Position numbers and translations under genes: made by a program | From: Micropruina sp. | GTDB lineage: Bacteria > Actinomycetota > Actinomycetes > Propionibacteriales > Propionibacteriaceae | NCBI GenBank assembly: GCA_016716635.1 | Contig: JADJVZ010000011.1 | Span: 806,001-870,000, forward strand | DNA length: 64,000 bases | Direction: 5' to 3' | Notes under the pieces: model-generated | Database searches by the model: none | What the model saw: the letters and a program-made list of their open reading frames with translations, nothing else | Told to the model about the DNA's origin: nothing | Shown here: positions 54,141 through 64,000 of the stretch, piece after piece | Position numbering within the stretch: the first letter of the stretch is position 1 | Layout: each line of letters opens with the position of its first letter

Positions 54141-55429
54141 AGCGTCTGACGGACCCGGTAGGCCGAGTGCTGCACCGGGGTCAGGTCGTAGCCGACCTCG
54201 GAGTGCTCACCGAGGTCGATCCCCGAGTGTTCGGCGGTGACCGCGGCGCGGAAGCCGATGGTGGCCTGGATCGCCTTGCCCAGCCCGAAGCTGATGACGC
54301 CCGAGTAGATCAAGACGGCGAAGGCACCTACGGCCTGACGCCAGAGCTGATCGACGCCGCCACCGTAGAACAGTCCCGCGACCTTCGCCGGGCTGGCGGG
54401 GTCCGCGAAGAGGCCGATGGCGAGCGTCCCGATGAGACCACCGACGAGGTGGACGCCCACCACGTCAAGGGAGTCGTCGTAGCCGTAGCGGTACTTCAGG
54501 CCGACGGCGTATGAGCAGGCAACCGAGGCCAAGGCGCCGATCGCGACGGCACCGAGCGGGCTGACCGAGCCCGCCGCCGGCGTGATGGCCACCAAGCCAG
54601 CCACGATCCCGGAGGCGGCGCCCAGCGAGGTCGGATGACCGTCGCGGTAACGCTCCACGACCAGCCAGGCGAGCATGGCGGCCGCCGGGGCGACCAGGGT
54701 ATTGATCCACGCCACCGCGGCCACACCGTTGGCCCCCAGCGCGGAGCCCGCATTGAAGCCGAACCAGCCGAACCACAACAGGCCTGCGCCGATCATCACG
54801 AGCGTCATGTTGTGCGGGCGCATGGGCGTGCGTCCGAACCCGTGCCGCTGGCCGAGGACCAGAGCCAACGCCAACCCTGCGACGCCGGCGTTGATGTGGA
54901 TCGCGGTGCCACCGGCGAAGTCGATGGCCTTCAGATTGTTGGCGATCCAGCCGCCGTGCTCGGCACCTAGGCCGTCGAAGGCGAAGACCCAGTGGGCGGC
55001 GGGGAAGTAGACCAGTGTCGCCCAGAGGGCCGCGAAGACAACCCAGCCGGTGAACGTAGCGCGCTCAGCGATGGCACCTGACACCAAGGCCACCGCGATG
55101 ATCGCGAACGCCGCCTGGAAGCCGACGAAGGCCAACGCGGGCACGGTCGCGACGGCCGCGTCGGGGGACATCAGCCCGGTGAGGCCCGCGAACTGGAACG
55201 GGTTCCCCACGAGGCCATCCCACGAATCGCCGAAGGCCATCGAGTAACCGAACAGCACCCACAGGACGCCCACAACGCCCATGGCCGCGAACGACATCAT
55301 CATCATGTTCAGGACGCCCTTGGCGCGGACCATTCCTCCGTAGAAGAAGGCCAGGGCGGGGGTCATCATCAAGACCAGGGCGGCGCTGATGAGCAGCCAC
55401 GCTGTGTCTCCGGTGTTGATCTCTAGCAT
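54098..55429 (-). CDS. amt: ammonium transporter
   Basis: A 443-residue Amt/Mep/Rh channel with eleven predicted helices. Signatures are ALVLMMTPALAFFYGGMVRAKGVLNMMMMSF around residues 17-47, the signature GGTAIHINAGVAGLALALVLG near 173-193 (first pore His in the AIHINAG motif) and DVVGVHLVGGLIGTLAIGLFA near 319-339 (second His region). It conducts ammonium or ammonia across the membrane. The C-terminal cytosolic tail (LGEHSEVGYDLTPVQHSAYRV) is the usual PII contact region. No glnK gene follows. Repeats upstream may be nitrogen-regulator sites. The 3' end overlaps comF. Confidence 0.94.
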   Translation of the reverse strand: MLEINTGDTAWLLISAALVLMMTPALAFFYGGMVRAKGVLNMMMMSFAAMGVVGVLWVLFGYSMAFGDSWDGLVGNPFQFAGLTGLMSPDAAVATVPALAFVGFQAAFAIIAVALVSGAIAERATFTGWVVFAALWATLVYFPAAHWVFAFDGLGAEHGGWIANNLKAIDFAGGTAIHINAGVAGLALALVLGQRHGFGRTPMRPHNMTLVMIGAGLLWFGWFGFNAGSALGANGVAAVAWINTLVAPAAAMLAWLVVERYRDGHPTSLGAASGIVAGLVAITPAAGSVSPLGAVAIGALASVACSYAVGLKYRYGYDDSLDVVGVHLVGGLIGTLAIGLFADPASPAKVAGLFYGGGVDQLWRQAVGAFAVLIYSGVISFGLGKAIQATIGFRAAVTAEHSGIDLGEHSEVGYDLTPVQHSAYRVRQTLYIGADESVDASRK

Positions 55430-55751
55430 GGGTTAACCCTGCGGGAACGATGTTTCAGTCGCCGACGTTTCGCGTTACCGCGGCGTCACGGCGTGTTACA
55501 GCTGTGTTGCTCGCCGTCGCGCGACGACACCGGGCCGTCGGCAGCGGCACGGTCTGCCTGGTCTCACGTGTTCGGCAGATGAACCCCGCGCGTCGCGTGG
55601 ATTAACTCTGGTGAACGCCTCGCGGGCGGGCTACCTTGGGCCTATGGCACCCACGGCCACCGCCCCAGCATTTTGGGGACAGGCACGGGGTGCCATGTGC
55701 CATCCAAGGGCTTTTCCCCGCCCGCCGTACCAACAACCTCAGGAGGTTGAG
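55430..55751. other. divergent region between amt and hpf with candidate nitrogen-regulator motifs
   Basis: No gene is supported in these 322 bases. On the plus strand GTTTC occurs at 55452 and 55467, and GTnAC-type pentamers at 55474 (GTTAC), 55485 (GTCAC) and 55495 (GTTAC), spaced 11 and 10 bases. GlnR boxes use GTTTC and GTnAC spaced by six bases, so this is a partial match in front of amt. TACCTT at 55632-55637 is a possible -10 for hpf, giving a leader of about 108 bases or a leaderless start at ATG 55644. Confidence 0.4.
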
Positions 55752-56366
55752 ATGGACGTCCTCGTGACAGGTCGCCACTGCCAGATCACGGATGAATTCC
55801 GGAATCGAGTAGAGGAGAAGATCGCTGCACTTGAGAAGCTCAAAGACCGTGTGATTCGCGTTGAGGTGCAGGTGTCTGCGTACGGCTATAAGAAGGCCCC
55901 CGACCAGTCAACGAGGGTGGAGATCACCCTGCGCAGCAAGGGCCCGGTGGTCCGCGCCGAGGCGTCCGCCGACGACAAGCAGGTCGCCTTCGACCATGCC
56001 GTTGATCGTTTAAAGGCACAGTTGCGGCGGGCGGGCGACCGGCGTCGCGAGCACCGTGGGCTGCGCGGCAGTCAATTGGTGGAGATCCCAGTGGCACCGA
56101 TGCCGCTGCCCGACCTCGTCGACAAGCCGGTGGTCACCAAGATCGCCGGGCTCGAAGTCACCGGCGACGGACCGCTGGTGGTCCGTGAGAAGTTGTTCAA
56201 AGCCGTGCCGCTGACGTTGGCACAGGCTCTGGACGAGATGGAACTCGTCGGACACGACTTCTTCTTGTACTCCGATGCCGACACCCATGCGCCGAGCGTC
56301 GTCTACCGCCGCAAGGCCTATGACTACGGTGTCATTCACCTGGAAATGCATCCCGCGGACGCCTAA
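55752..56366 (+). CDS. hpf: long-form ribosome hibernation promoting factor
   Basis: A 204-residue HPF of the long type. The N-terminal S30AE domain (MDVLVTGRHCQITDEFRNRV near 1-20, VEVQVSAYGYKKAPDQSTRVEITLR near 36-60, DDKQVAFDHAVDRLKAQLRR near 72-91) binds the decoding centre. After a linker, the C-terminal domain (VREKLFKAVPLTLAQALDEMELVGHDFFLYSD near 144-175, SVVYRRKAYDYGVIHLE near 181-197) dimerises and joins two ribosomes into 100S particles. ATG at 55752 has AGGAGG at five bases. ATG 55644, 36 codons upstream in the same frame and six bases after TACCTT, would add a Pro/Ala-rich leader not typical of the family. Confidence 0.93.
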   Translation: MDVLVTGRHCQITDEFRNRVEEKIAALEKLKDRVIRVEVQVSAYGYKKAPDQSTRVEITLRSKGPVVRAEASADDKQVAFDHAVDRLKAQLRRAGDRRREHRGLRGSQLVEIPVAPMPLPDLVDKPVVTKIAGLEVTGDGPLVVREKLFKAVPLTLAQALDEMELVGHDFFLYSDADTHAPSVVYRRKAYDYGVIHLEMHPADA

Positions 56367-56378
56367 CTCACGTGTCCT

Positions 56379-56414
56379 GAGGGGTCGTCCGGGCATCGAT
56401 CCGGGCGGCCCCTC
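56379..56414 (+). terminator. terminator after hpf
   Basis: GAGGGGTCGTCCGG (56379-56392) pairs with CCGGGCGGCCCCTC (56401-56414), including two G-T pairs, around an eight-base loop. It lies 12 bases after the hpf stop. Confidence 0.65.
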
Positions 56415-56562
56415 TGCGCGTCACACAATTAGCAGCGGGGCACCCCCGAGGCCGCCTAGCCCTCCATGTCTGGCCGCCGTTGGGTCACCCGCGTGGCGAA
56501 CGGGTCGTCTTCGACCGACCGTCGTGTTAGCCGCCGCCAGCAACGTGCGAAAAGATGTGGCC

Positions 56563-57765
56563 ATGACGCGCTTGACCCTGCCCGAGGCTCGTCGCATCGC
56601 CTTGGCTACCCAAGGGTTCGGGCGTCCTCGACCGAAGTCCGTAGGGACTAGACAGTTGCGGACGCTCGTCCGCCAGCTTGGTCAGTTCCAGATCGATTCG
56701 GTCAATGTCATGGCACGGGCGCACTACCTGCCCGCGTTCAGCCGCCTCGGTGCTTACGACACGAGCCTCCTGGACGGCCTCGCTGGGGCTGCGCCCCGCG
56801 CGCTCTTTGAGTACTGGGGGCATGCGGCGAGCTTCATGGACGTCGACCTGCAGCCCTCTCTCCGGTTCAAGATGGCCGACTCTCACCTGTGGGGCGGTGT
56901 GGAGAGCATCAACCAGGACCGTCCGCAGTTCGTCGATGAGGTGCTGTCGAGGGTCGCCGCGAGGCCGCGGGGTGTCACCGCTCGTGATCTCGACGGGGGA
57001 GAAGTGCGCACGCGCGATTCTTGGGGCTGGAACTGGAGCGGCACCAAGACCGCCTTGGAGTGGCTCTTCCACGCGGGCAAGATCACTGTCGTGCGGCGAA
57101 ACTCCTCCTTTGAGCGCGTCTACGCGGTGCCGGAGAAGGTGCTTCCGGCTTCGGTGTTGAGCGCGCCAACCCCGTCCGTGGACCAGGCTCACCAAGTGCT
57201 GGCGGCTCGCGCGTTGGCGGCGCTGGGAGTGGCGGACGTTCGCACCGTCGCCGACTACTTCCGCGTCGGGCAAGGTGCCACGCGAACCGCCCTGGCGGCC
57301 TTGGTCGCTGAGGGACATGCCGAGCAGGTCGAGGTGGGGGAGAGTTCGGGTTGGTACCTCTGGCGCGACGCCGCCAAGCCTCGCCGGATCACCGCCAACG
57401 CTCTCCTCAGCCCCTTCGACAACCTGCTCTTCGAGCGCCGCAGGCTGGAGGACCTCTTCGGTTTCCGCTACCGCATCGAGATCTACGTGCCGCAGGCCCA
57501 ACGCCAGTACGGCTACTACGTGTATCCGTTTCTCATGGATGAGGCGTTCGCCGCCCGAGTCGATCTCAAAGCCGATCGGCCCACCGGTCGGTTACTCGTG
57601 CAGGCGGCCTGGTTGGAACCGACGCACGAGGCACGGGCCAGCGAGGTCGCCGAGCGGCTGGCTCGAGCCGTGAACGAACTCGCCGCCTGGCAGGGCCTGA
57701 AAGACATCCAGGTCATGCCACGCGGCGATTTGTCCGGGCGCCTCAGCGGCGCCGTTGATTCCTAG
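56563..57765 (+). CDS. YcaQ-type winged-helix DNA glycosylase (crosslink repair)
   Basis: A 400-residue protein of the HTH_42/YcaQ family, which unhooks interstrand crosslinks and bulky alkyl lesions. The catalytic QxQxD motif appears as QLGQFQIDSVNVMARAHYL near 37-55. Other family text is LFEYWGHAASFMDVDLQP near 85-102, WGWNWSGTKTALEWLFHAGKI near 150-170, LLSPFDNLLFERRRLEDLFGFRYRIEIY spread over 282-309, and YGYYVYPFLMDEAFAARVDLKADR near 317-340. Three winged-helix units are expected. ATG at 56563 fits the family N-terminus (LTLPEARRIALATQGF). Its stop TAG overlaps the stop of the convergent ABC gene in a shared CTAG. Confidence 0.85.
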   Translation: MTRLTLPEARRIALATQGFGRPRPKSVGTRQLRTLVRQLGQFQIDSVNVMARAHYLPAFSRLGAYDTSLLDGLAGAAPRALFEYWGHAASFMDVDLQPSLRFKMADSHLWGGVESINQDRPQFVDEVLSRVAARPRGVTARDLDGGEVRTRDSWGWNWSGTKTALEWLFHAGKITVVRRNSSFERVYAVPEKVLPASVLSAPTPSVDQAHQVLAARALAALGVADVRTVADYFRVGQGATRTALAALVAEGHAEQVEVGESSGWYLWRDAAKPRRITANALLSPFDNLLFERRRLEDLFGFRYRIEIYVPQAQRQYGYYVYPFLMDEAFAARVDLKADRPTGRLLVQAAWLEPTHEARASEVAERLARAVNELAAWQGLKDIQVMPRGDLSGRLSGAVDS

Positions 57766-58559
57766 TGGTGCGAGACGCGGGTCAAGAAGGCCTTCGTACG
57801 CTCGTGCTGGGGGTTGCCTAGCACCTCGTCCGGGGTGCCGGCCTCCACCACAACGCCACCGTCCATGAAGACGACGCGGTCGGCGACCTCGCGGGCGAAG
57901 CCCATCTCGTGGGTCACCACGATCATGGTGACGCCCTCGGAGGCGAGGGTCGCCATCACCTTGAGCACTTCACCGACCAGCTCGGGGTCGAGCGCGGAGG
58001 TCGGCTCGTCGAAGAGCATCAGTTCCGGGTCCATCGCCAGGGCTCGCGCGATGGCGACCCGCTGCTGCTGGCCGCCAGATAGCTGACCGGGGTAGTTCGA
58101 ACCCCTGTCGGAGAGCCCGACCTGGCGCAGCAGGTCCTCGGCGCGCTCGATCGCCGCCGCTTTGGGCTTCTTCGAGACCACGATTTGGCCCTCGGTGATG
58201 TTCTCGAGTGCCGTCTTGTGCGGGAAGAGGTTGAAACGCTGGAAGACCATGCCGATCCGGGAACGCTGACGGGCGATGTCGGCGTCCTTGCGGGTCTGCA
58301 GCCTGCCGTCCGGGCGCTCCTCGTAGCCGATCAGTTCGCCGCCCACCCAGATGCGTCCGCCGGTGAGGGTTTCCATCTGATTGATCAGGCGGAGGAAGGT
58401 CGTCTTGCCGGAACCGGACGGCCCGAGCAGGACGACCACCTCGCCGGGGAAGACCTCGAGGTCAACGCCCTTGAGCACCTCCACATGGCCGAACGACTTG
58501 TGGACGTTGACGGCCTTGACGAGAGGGGCGCCCGTTCGGTCGATGGTGTTGCTGGGCAT
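57762..58559 (-). CDS. polar amino-acid ABC transporter, ATP-binding protein
   Basis: A 265-residue ATPase of the GlnQ/HisP class. Walker A is GPSGSGKTTFLRLINQMETL near 46-65, the Q loop IGMVFQRFNLFPHKTALENI near 101-120, the signature LSGGQQQRVAIARALAMDP near 159-177, Walker B LMLFDEPTSALDPELVGEVL near 179-198 and the H loop VVTHEMGFAREVADRVVFMDGG near 213-234. It powers import of an amino acid with the permease and binding protein encoded upstream on the same strand. The start overlaps the permease stop. Convergent with the YcaQ gene. Confidence 0.94.
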   Translation of the reverse strand: MPSNTIDRTGAPLVKAVNVHKSFGHVEVLKGVDLEVFPGEVVVLLGPSGSGKTTFLRLINQMETLTGGRIWVGGELIGYEERPDGRLQTRKDADIARQRSRIGMVFQRFNLFPHKTALENITEGQIVVSKKPKAAAIERAEDLLRQVGLSDRGSNYPGQLSGGQQQRVAIARALAMDPELMLFDEPTSALDPELVGEVLKVMATLASEGVTMIVVTHEMGFAREVADRVVFMDGGVVVEAGTPDEVLGNPQHERTKAFLTRVSHH

Positions 58560-59479
58560 TAGTGATCACTCCCGGGGAACATGAGGGGGGTTTCTCCCTG
58601 CGTGTTGGCCACGGCCTTGGTCTTGCGCTTTTGCGGAATCGGCGCGTAGCCCCGCCCGAAATGCTTCTCCAAGTACGACTGCCCGATGCCGAGGATGGTG
58701 GCTGTGATCAGGTAGTACAGCGTGGCGCCCATGAGGCTGGGGATGAGCTTGTAGGTGGACGCCCCGATCTGATGCAGCTGGAAGTACATTTCCATCGCCA
58801 GCGGCAGGGCCGTCAGCAGCGAGGTGTCCTTGAACATCGCGATGGTCTCGTTGCCCGTGGGCGGGACGATGACCCGCATGGCCTGGGGCAGGACGATGCG
58901 TCGCATCGTCTGCCCCGGGTTCATGCCGAGAGCCTGGGCGGCTTCGCGCTGGCCCTTGTCGACGCTGATGATGCCCGACCGAGCGATCTCAGCCATGTAG
59001 GCGGCCTCAGAGAGACCGAGGCCCAGAATCGCCATCCACACCGTGCCAGACAAGGCGTTGATGTCGAAGCCCCACAGCTTGCCATTCGCGAAGAACGCCC
59101 CGGCACCACCCAGGATCACCAGGAGGACGTAGCGGGGGATCGCCCGGAAGAACCAGATGTAGCCACCAGCCACGACGCGGAGGACCGGGTTGGTGGACAT
59201 GCGCATCACGGCCATGCCCACGCCCAGCCCAACGCCCAGGATCATGGCACCGACGGTGGCGGCCAAGGTGCCGAAAATGAACCCTTGGATGACCGTGTTC
59301 TGAGACATCGCCTCGAACGTGAACGGCCAGTCGAAGGCCGGGTTCGTGACGAGTTCGTAGGCGATGCCGACGCTGATCAGGAGGACGACGACGACGCCCA
59401 CCATCCGGCCCGGACGGCGAACAGGGAGCGCTTGAATCGTCCCTGGGCGCCCGTCCGAGGATGGGTTGGTACTCGTCAT
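58559..59479 (-). CDS. polar amino-acid ABC transporter, permease
   Basis: A 306-residue His/Glu/Gln/Arg-type permease. The first helix is near 26-46 after a polar N-terminus, and there are about five to six helices in all. The EAA-like loop reads QREAAQALGMNPGQTMRRIVLPQAMRVIVPP near 180-210, followed by NETIAMFKDTSLLTALPL near 212-229, all typical. A single permease gene suggests a homodimeric channel. The tail AVANTQGETPLMFPGSDH is not conserved. It lies between the ATPase and binding-protein genes with four-base overlaps. Confidence 0.93.
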   Translation of the reverse strand: MTSTNPSSDGRPGTIQALPVRRPGRMVGVVVVLLISVGIAYELVTNPAFDWPFTFEAMSQNTVIQGFIFGTLAATVGAMILGVGLGVGMAVMRMSTNPVLRVVAGGYIWFFRAIPRYVLLVILGGAGAFFANGKLWGFDINALSGTVWMAILGLGLSEAAYMAEIARSGIISVDKGQREAAQALGMNPGQTMRRIVLPQAMRVIVPPTGNETIAMFKDTSLLTALPLAMEMYFQLHQIGASTYKLIPSLMGATLYYLITATILGIGQSYLEKHFGRGYAPIPQKRKTKAVANTQGETPLMFPGSDH

Positions 59480-60369
59480 GAGACCGTCGGATTGATGGCG
59501 AAGGTCGAGATCCCCGCCGCGGTGACGCCGTACTTGGCCAGGATGGCGTCGTAGGTGCCGTTCTTCTTGATGTCGCTCAGCGCGCCGGAGATCGCCTCGG
59601 CGAACGCCTGGTTGTCCTTGGTGACGGCGTAGCCGTAGGGGGCGGTGCCGTACTGCTCGCCGAGGGCCTCAACCTTGCCAGCTGCGGTCTTGATGGCGTA
59701 CTGGGTGATGGGGAAGTCGGCCAGCATGGCCTCGGCCTTGCCGGTCACCAAAGCGTTATTGACGGCGTCTTGGCCGTCGTAGTGCAGCAGGTTGATCGGG
59801 GAGTTCACGCACTCCTTCTTGTTCATGGCGGTCAGCTCGTCGTCCTCAACGGTGCCGGTCTGGACGGCAACGGTGCGACCGCAGGGTGCCTTGGCGTCGA
59901 ACTTCTTGGGGTTGCCCGTGGCCACCGCCCACTGCTCGCCGACGTTGGCGTACGCGATAAACGTGACCTGCTCCATGCGTGCGGCGTTGATCGTGAAGGA
60001 GGAAATGCCGACGTCATACTTCTTGGCGCCGACGCCGATGATGATCGAGTCGAACTGAGCCGGGTTCCATTTCGTCTTCAGACCAAGGTCCGCGGCGACG
60101 GCATTGAAGAGGTCGACATCAAGGCCCACGACCTCGGTGCCGTTCATGTACTCGTTGGGGGCGTAGGTGGCGTCCGTGCCGATGTTGATGACGCCCGCGG
60201 TCTTGATGGAGTCCGGAACCTTGGCAGCCAGCGCGCTATTGACCGTGACGGCCGCGCTGCTGGAAGCCGCGGCGGATGAAGAGGTGGTGAGGCTGTTGGA
60301 GCCACAGCCCACCAGGGCCAGTGCGAGAACTGCGGCAGTTGCGCTGCCTGCGAGAATAGAGCGCTTCAT
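59476..60369 (-). CDS. amino-acid-binding lipoprotein of the ABC importer
   Basis: A 297-residue family 3 solute-binding lipoprotein. Signal peptide with lipobox ALALVGC (Cys22), then a Ser/Ala linker (SSSAAASSSAAV) and the periplasmic-type fold: GVINIGTDATYAPNEYM near 58-74, VGLDVDLFNAVAADLGLKTKW near 79-99, FDSIIIGVGAKKYDVGISSFTI near 105-126, RTVAVQTGTVEDDEL near 161-175 and ALSDIKKNGTYDAILAKYG near 264-282. The ligand is probably a polar amino acid. ATG 60369 has GGGAGGA about ten bases upstream; the very long open frame that continues upstream is antisense to secA and is not part of it. First gene of the importer operon. Confidence 0.92.
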   Translation of the reverse strand: MKRSILAGSATAAVLALALVGCGSNSLTTSSSAAASSSAAVTVNSALAAKVPDSIKTAGVINIGTDATYAPNEYMNGTEVVGLDVDLFNAVAADLGLKTKWNPAQFDSIIIGVGAKKYDVGISSFTINAARMEQVTFIAYANVGEQWAVATGNPKKFDAKAPCGRTVAVQTGTVEDDELTAMNKKECVNSPINLLHYDGQDAVNNALVTGKAEAMLADFPITQYAIKTAAGKVEALGEQYGTAPYGYAVTKDNQAFAEAISGALSDIKKNGTYDAILAKYGVTAAGISTFAINPTVS

Positions 60370-60528
60370 TGGGTTGTAATTCCTCCCGATTGACTTGCCG
60401 TGATGCGGGACAAGTGTGACGCCTTGCGGGCGCTTTTGGGGGGAAGTCTGAGATGCGTCGCCAAAATGTGACACGACCGACATAGCGCAGCCACAGGCGC
60501 CGCTCAGCGAGGGGCCTTGCGGACCCTC

Positions 60529-60534
60529 TACGAT
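60529..60534 (+). promoter_or_regulatory. -10 element for leaderless secA
   Basis: TACGAT lies six bases before the secA ATG at 60541 with no ribosome binding site, which suggests a leaderless transcript. The 171-base spacer back to the binding-protein gene also holds that operon's promoter, which I could not place. Confidence 0.45.
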
Positions 60535-60540
60535 GGTCGG

Positions 60541-63459
<2,919 letters not shown>

Positions 63460-63469
63460 CGCCTCGCTC

Positions 63470-63934
63470 ATGGCACTGCTCTACGTTCCGCTGACCCCCG
63501 AACGCCTCGCCGCCTGGCAGGCGGCGGGGGCGCTGGATGGGGCCTCGGTCCACGTCGCGTCACCGTCCTACCTGGCGGCCTTCGACTTGGACGACCCCGA
63601 GTCGGAAGACACCGAGTTTCAGTTGTTGGGCGTGGCATCCCTCGCCTCCCTGCTGCTCGGTCCGGGTCGGCTGGTGGCCGTGGTGGAGGGTGTTGCGGCT
63701 GCGACATCGGACGACTTCGGTCGGACGACCGCCGCCCGCCTGCCGTGGACGGCCGTCACCGCCGTTTTCGCGGATGATGCGGACGGCCGCGCGGCTGCGG
63801 AGGCCCTCCACGGGCAACTCGCCGAGGGCGATCTCGATGCCGCCTGGGGACGTCCGGACGTGATCGAACTGCTGGAGGGACACCAACTCGGATGGTTCGG
63901 GCCTACTGAGATTGGGCTCCTGCTGGAACACTAG
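63470..63934 (+). CDS. DUF6912-like hypothetical protein
   Basis: A 154-residue acidic protein beginning MALLYVPLTPERLAAWQAAG. The first strand-helix unit (YVPLT followed by an Ala/Leu helix) and SYLAAFDLDDPESEDTEF near 33-50 resemble the actinobacterial family DUF6912. No membrane segment, signal peptide or known catalytic motif is visible. It follows secA after ten bases and precedes ku by five bases. The function is unknown. Confidence 0.7.
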   Translation: MALLYVPLTPERLAAWQAAGALDGASVHVASPSYLAAFDLDDPESEDTEFQLLGVASLASLLLGPGRLVAVVEGVAAATSDDFGRTTAARLPWTAVTAVFADDADGRAAAEALHGQLAEGDLDAAWGRPDVIELLEGHQLGWFGPTEIGLLLEH

Positions 63935-63939
63935 GCGGC

Positions 63940-64000
63940 ATGCCTAGGTCCTTGTGGAAGGGTGCCGTCTCGTTCGGCCTCATCACCATCCCCGTGAAGC
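63940..64000 (+). CDS. ku: Ku-like DNA end-binding protein, N-terminal fragment (cut by window edge)
   Basis: Twenty codons are visible from ATG 63940: PRSLWKGAVSFGLITIPVK. Bacterial Ku proteins begin with just this text (WKGxIxFGLVxIPVKL), so the gene is very likely ku. The homodimer encircles DNA ends and recruits LigD for non-homologous end joining. A ligD gene is often adjacent but would lie outside the window. The start comes five bases after the preceding stop, with no strong ribosome binding site. Confidence 0.85.
   Translation, partial: MPRSLWKGAVSFGLITIPVK

Overview
The window is GC-rich DNA (roughly 65-70%, estimated by eye) from an actinobacterium. The gene neighbourhoods are those of the phylum: mtrA-mtrB-lpqB-comF, prfB-ftsE-ftsX-smpB-ssrA, moxR-DUF58-VWA, fasR-fabD-fabH-acpP-fabF-accD, a homodimeric-type aceE, DUF3145 and DUF3052 genes, and an actinobacterial Ku start at the right edge. 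Several genes appear to be transcribed without a leader (TAnnnT 6-8 nt before the start codon), also typical of the group. The gene set fits Propionibacteriales, but that placement is an inference without a marker-gene comparison.

Layout. 1-2.0 kb: end of an MFS exporter, remnants of two small genes, and an RpiB-type isomerase. 2.2-10.05 kb: a six-gene operon whose genes overlap or nearly touch. It makes UDP-N-acetyl-L-fucosamine (fnlA, fnlB, fnlC) and starts a lipid-linked surface glycan (membrane UDP-GlcNAc dehydratase, polyprenyl-phosphate sugar-1-phosphate transferase, WbuB-like glycosyltransferase). It ends at a 66-bp near-perfect palindrome. 10.2-15.4 kb: a membrane protein with a kinase-like but lysine-less N-lobe, divergent from a MoxR ATPase, DUF58 and two tandem VWA proteins. 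15.4-18.0 kb: yggS, DUF3145 and an S66 peptidase. 18.2-24.9 kb: the fatty-acid synthesis cluster, in which FabD carries a C-terminal BCCP-like domain that lacks the biotinylated lysine. 24.9-30.1 kb: a PHP hydrolase, aceE, a HAD phosphatase, DUF3052 and tRNA-Val(UAC).

30.4-37.2 kb, directly after the tRNA, is the accessory region: a four-gene set resembling restriction-modification or phage defence. It has a small N6-MTase-like protein, an Eco57I-type methyltransferase, a GIY-YIG/SF2 helicase fusion and a DUF262-DUF1524 nuclease. The last gene is damaged by a frameshift and a 47-bp tandem duplication. 37.2-40.5 kb: a sugar ABC transporter (binding protein and two permeases, no ATPase). 40.9-48.8 kb: prfB, ftsEX with a coiled-coil M23 protein, smpB, a DUF2207 protein, an FKBP isomerase and tmRNA. 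48.9-64 kb: yqgE, mtrA-mtrB-lpqB, comF, a convergent amt gene, hpf, a YcaQ-type glycosylase, a polar amino-acid ABC transporter, secA, a DUF6912 protein and the first codons of ku.

Most of the window is housekeeping. The items most worth a second look are the tRNA-adjacent nuclease/methyltransferase set, the FabD-BCCP-like fusion, the FucNAc operon in a Gram-positive lineage, the lysine-less kinase-like protein beside moxR, and the long intergenic palindrome.
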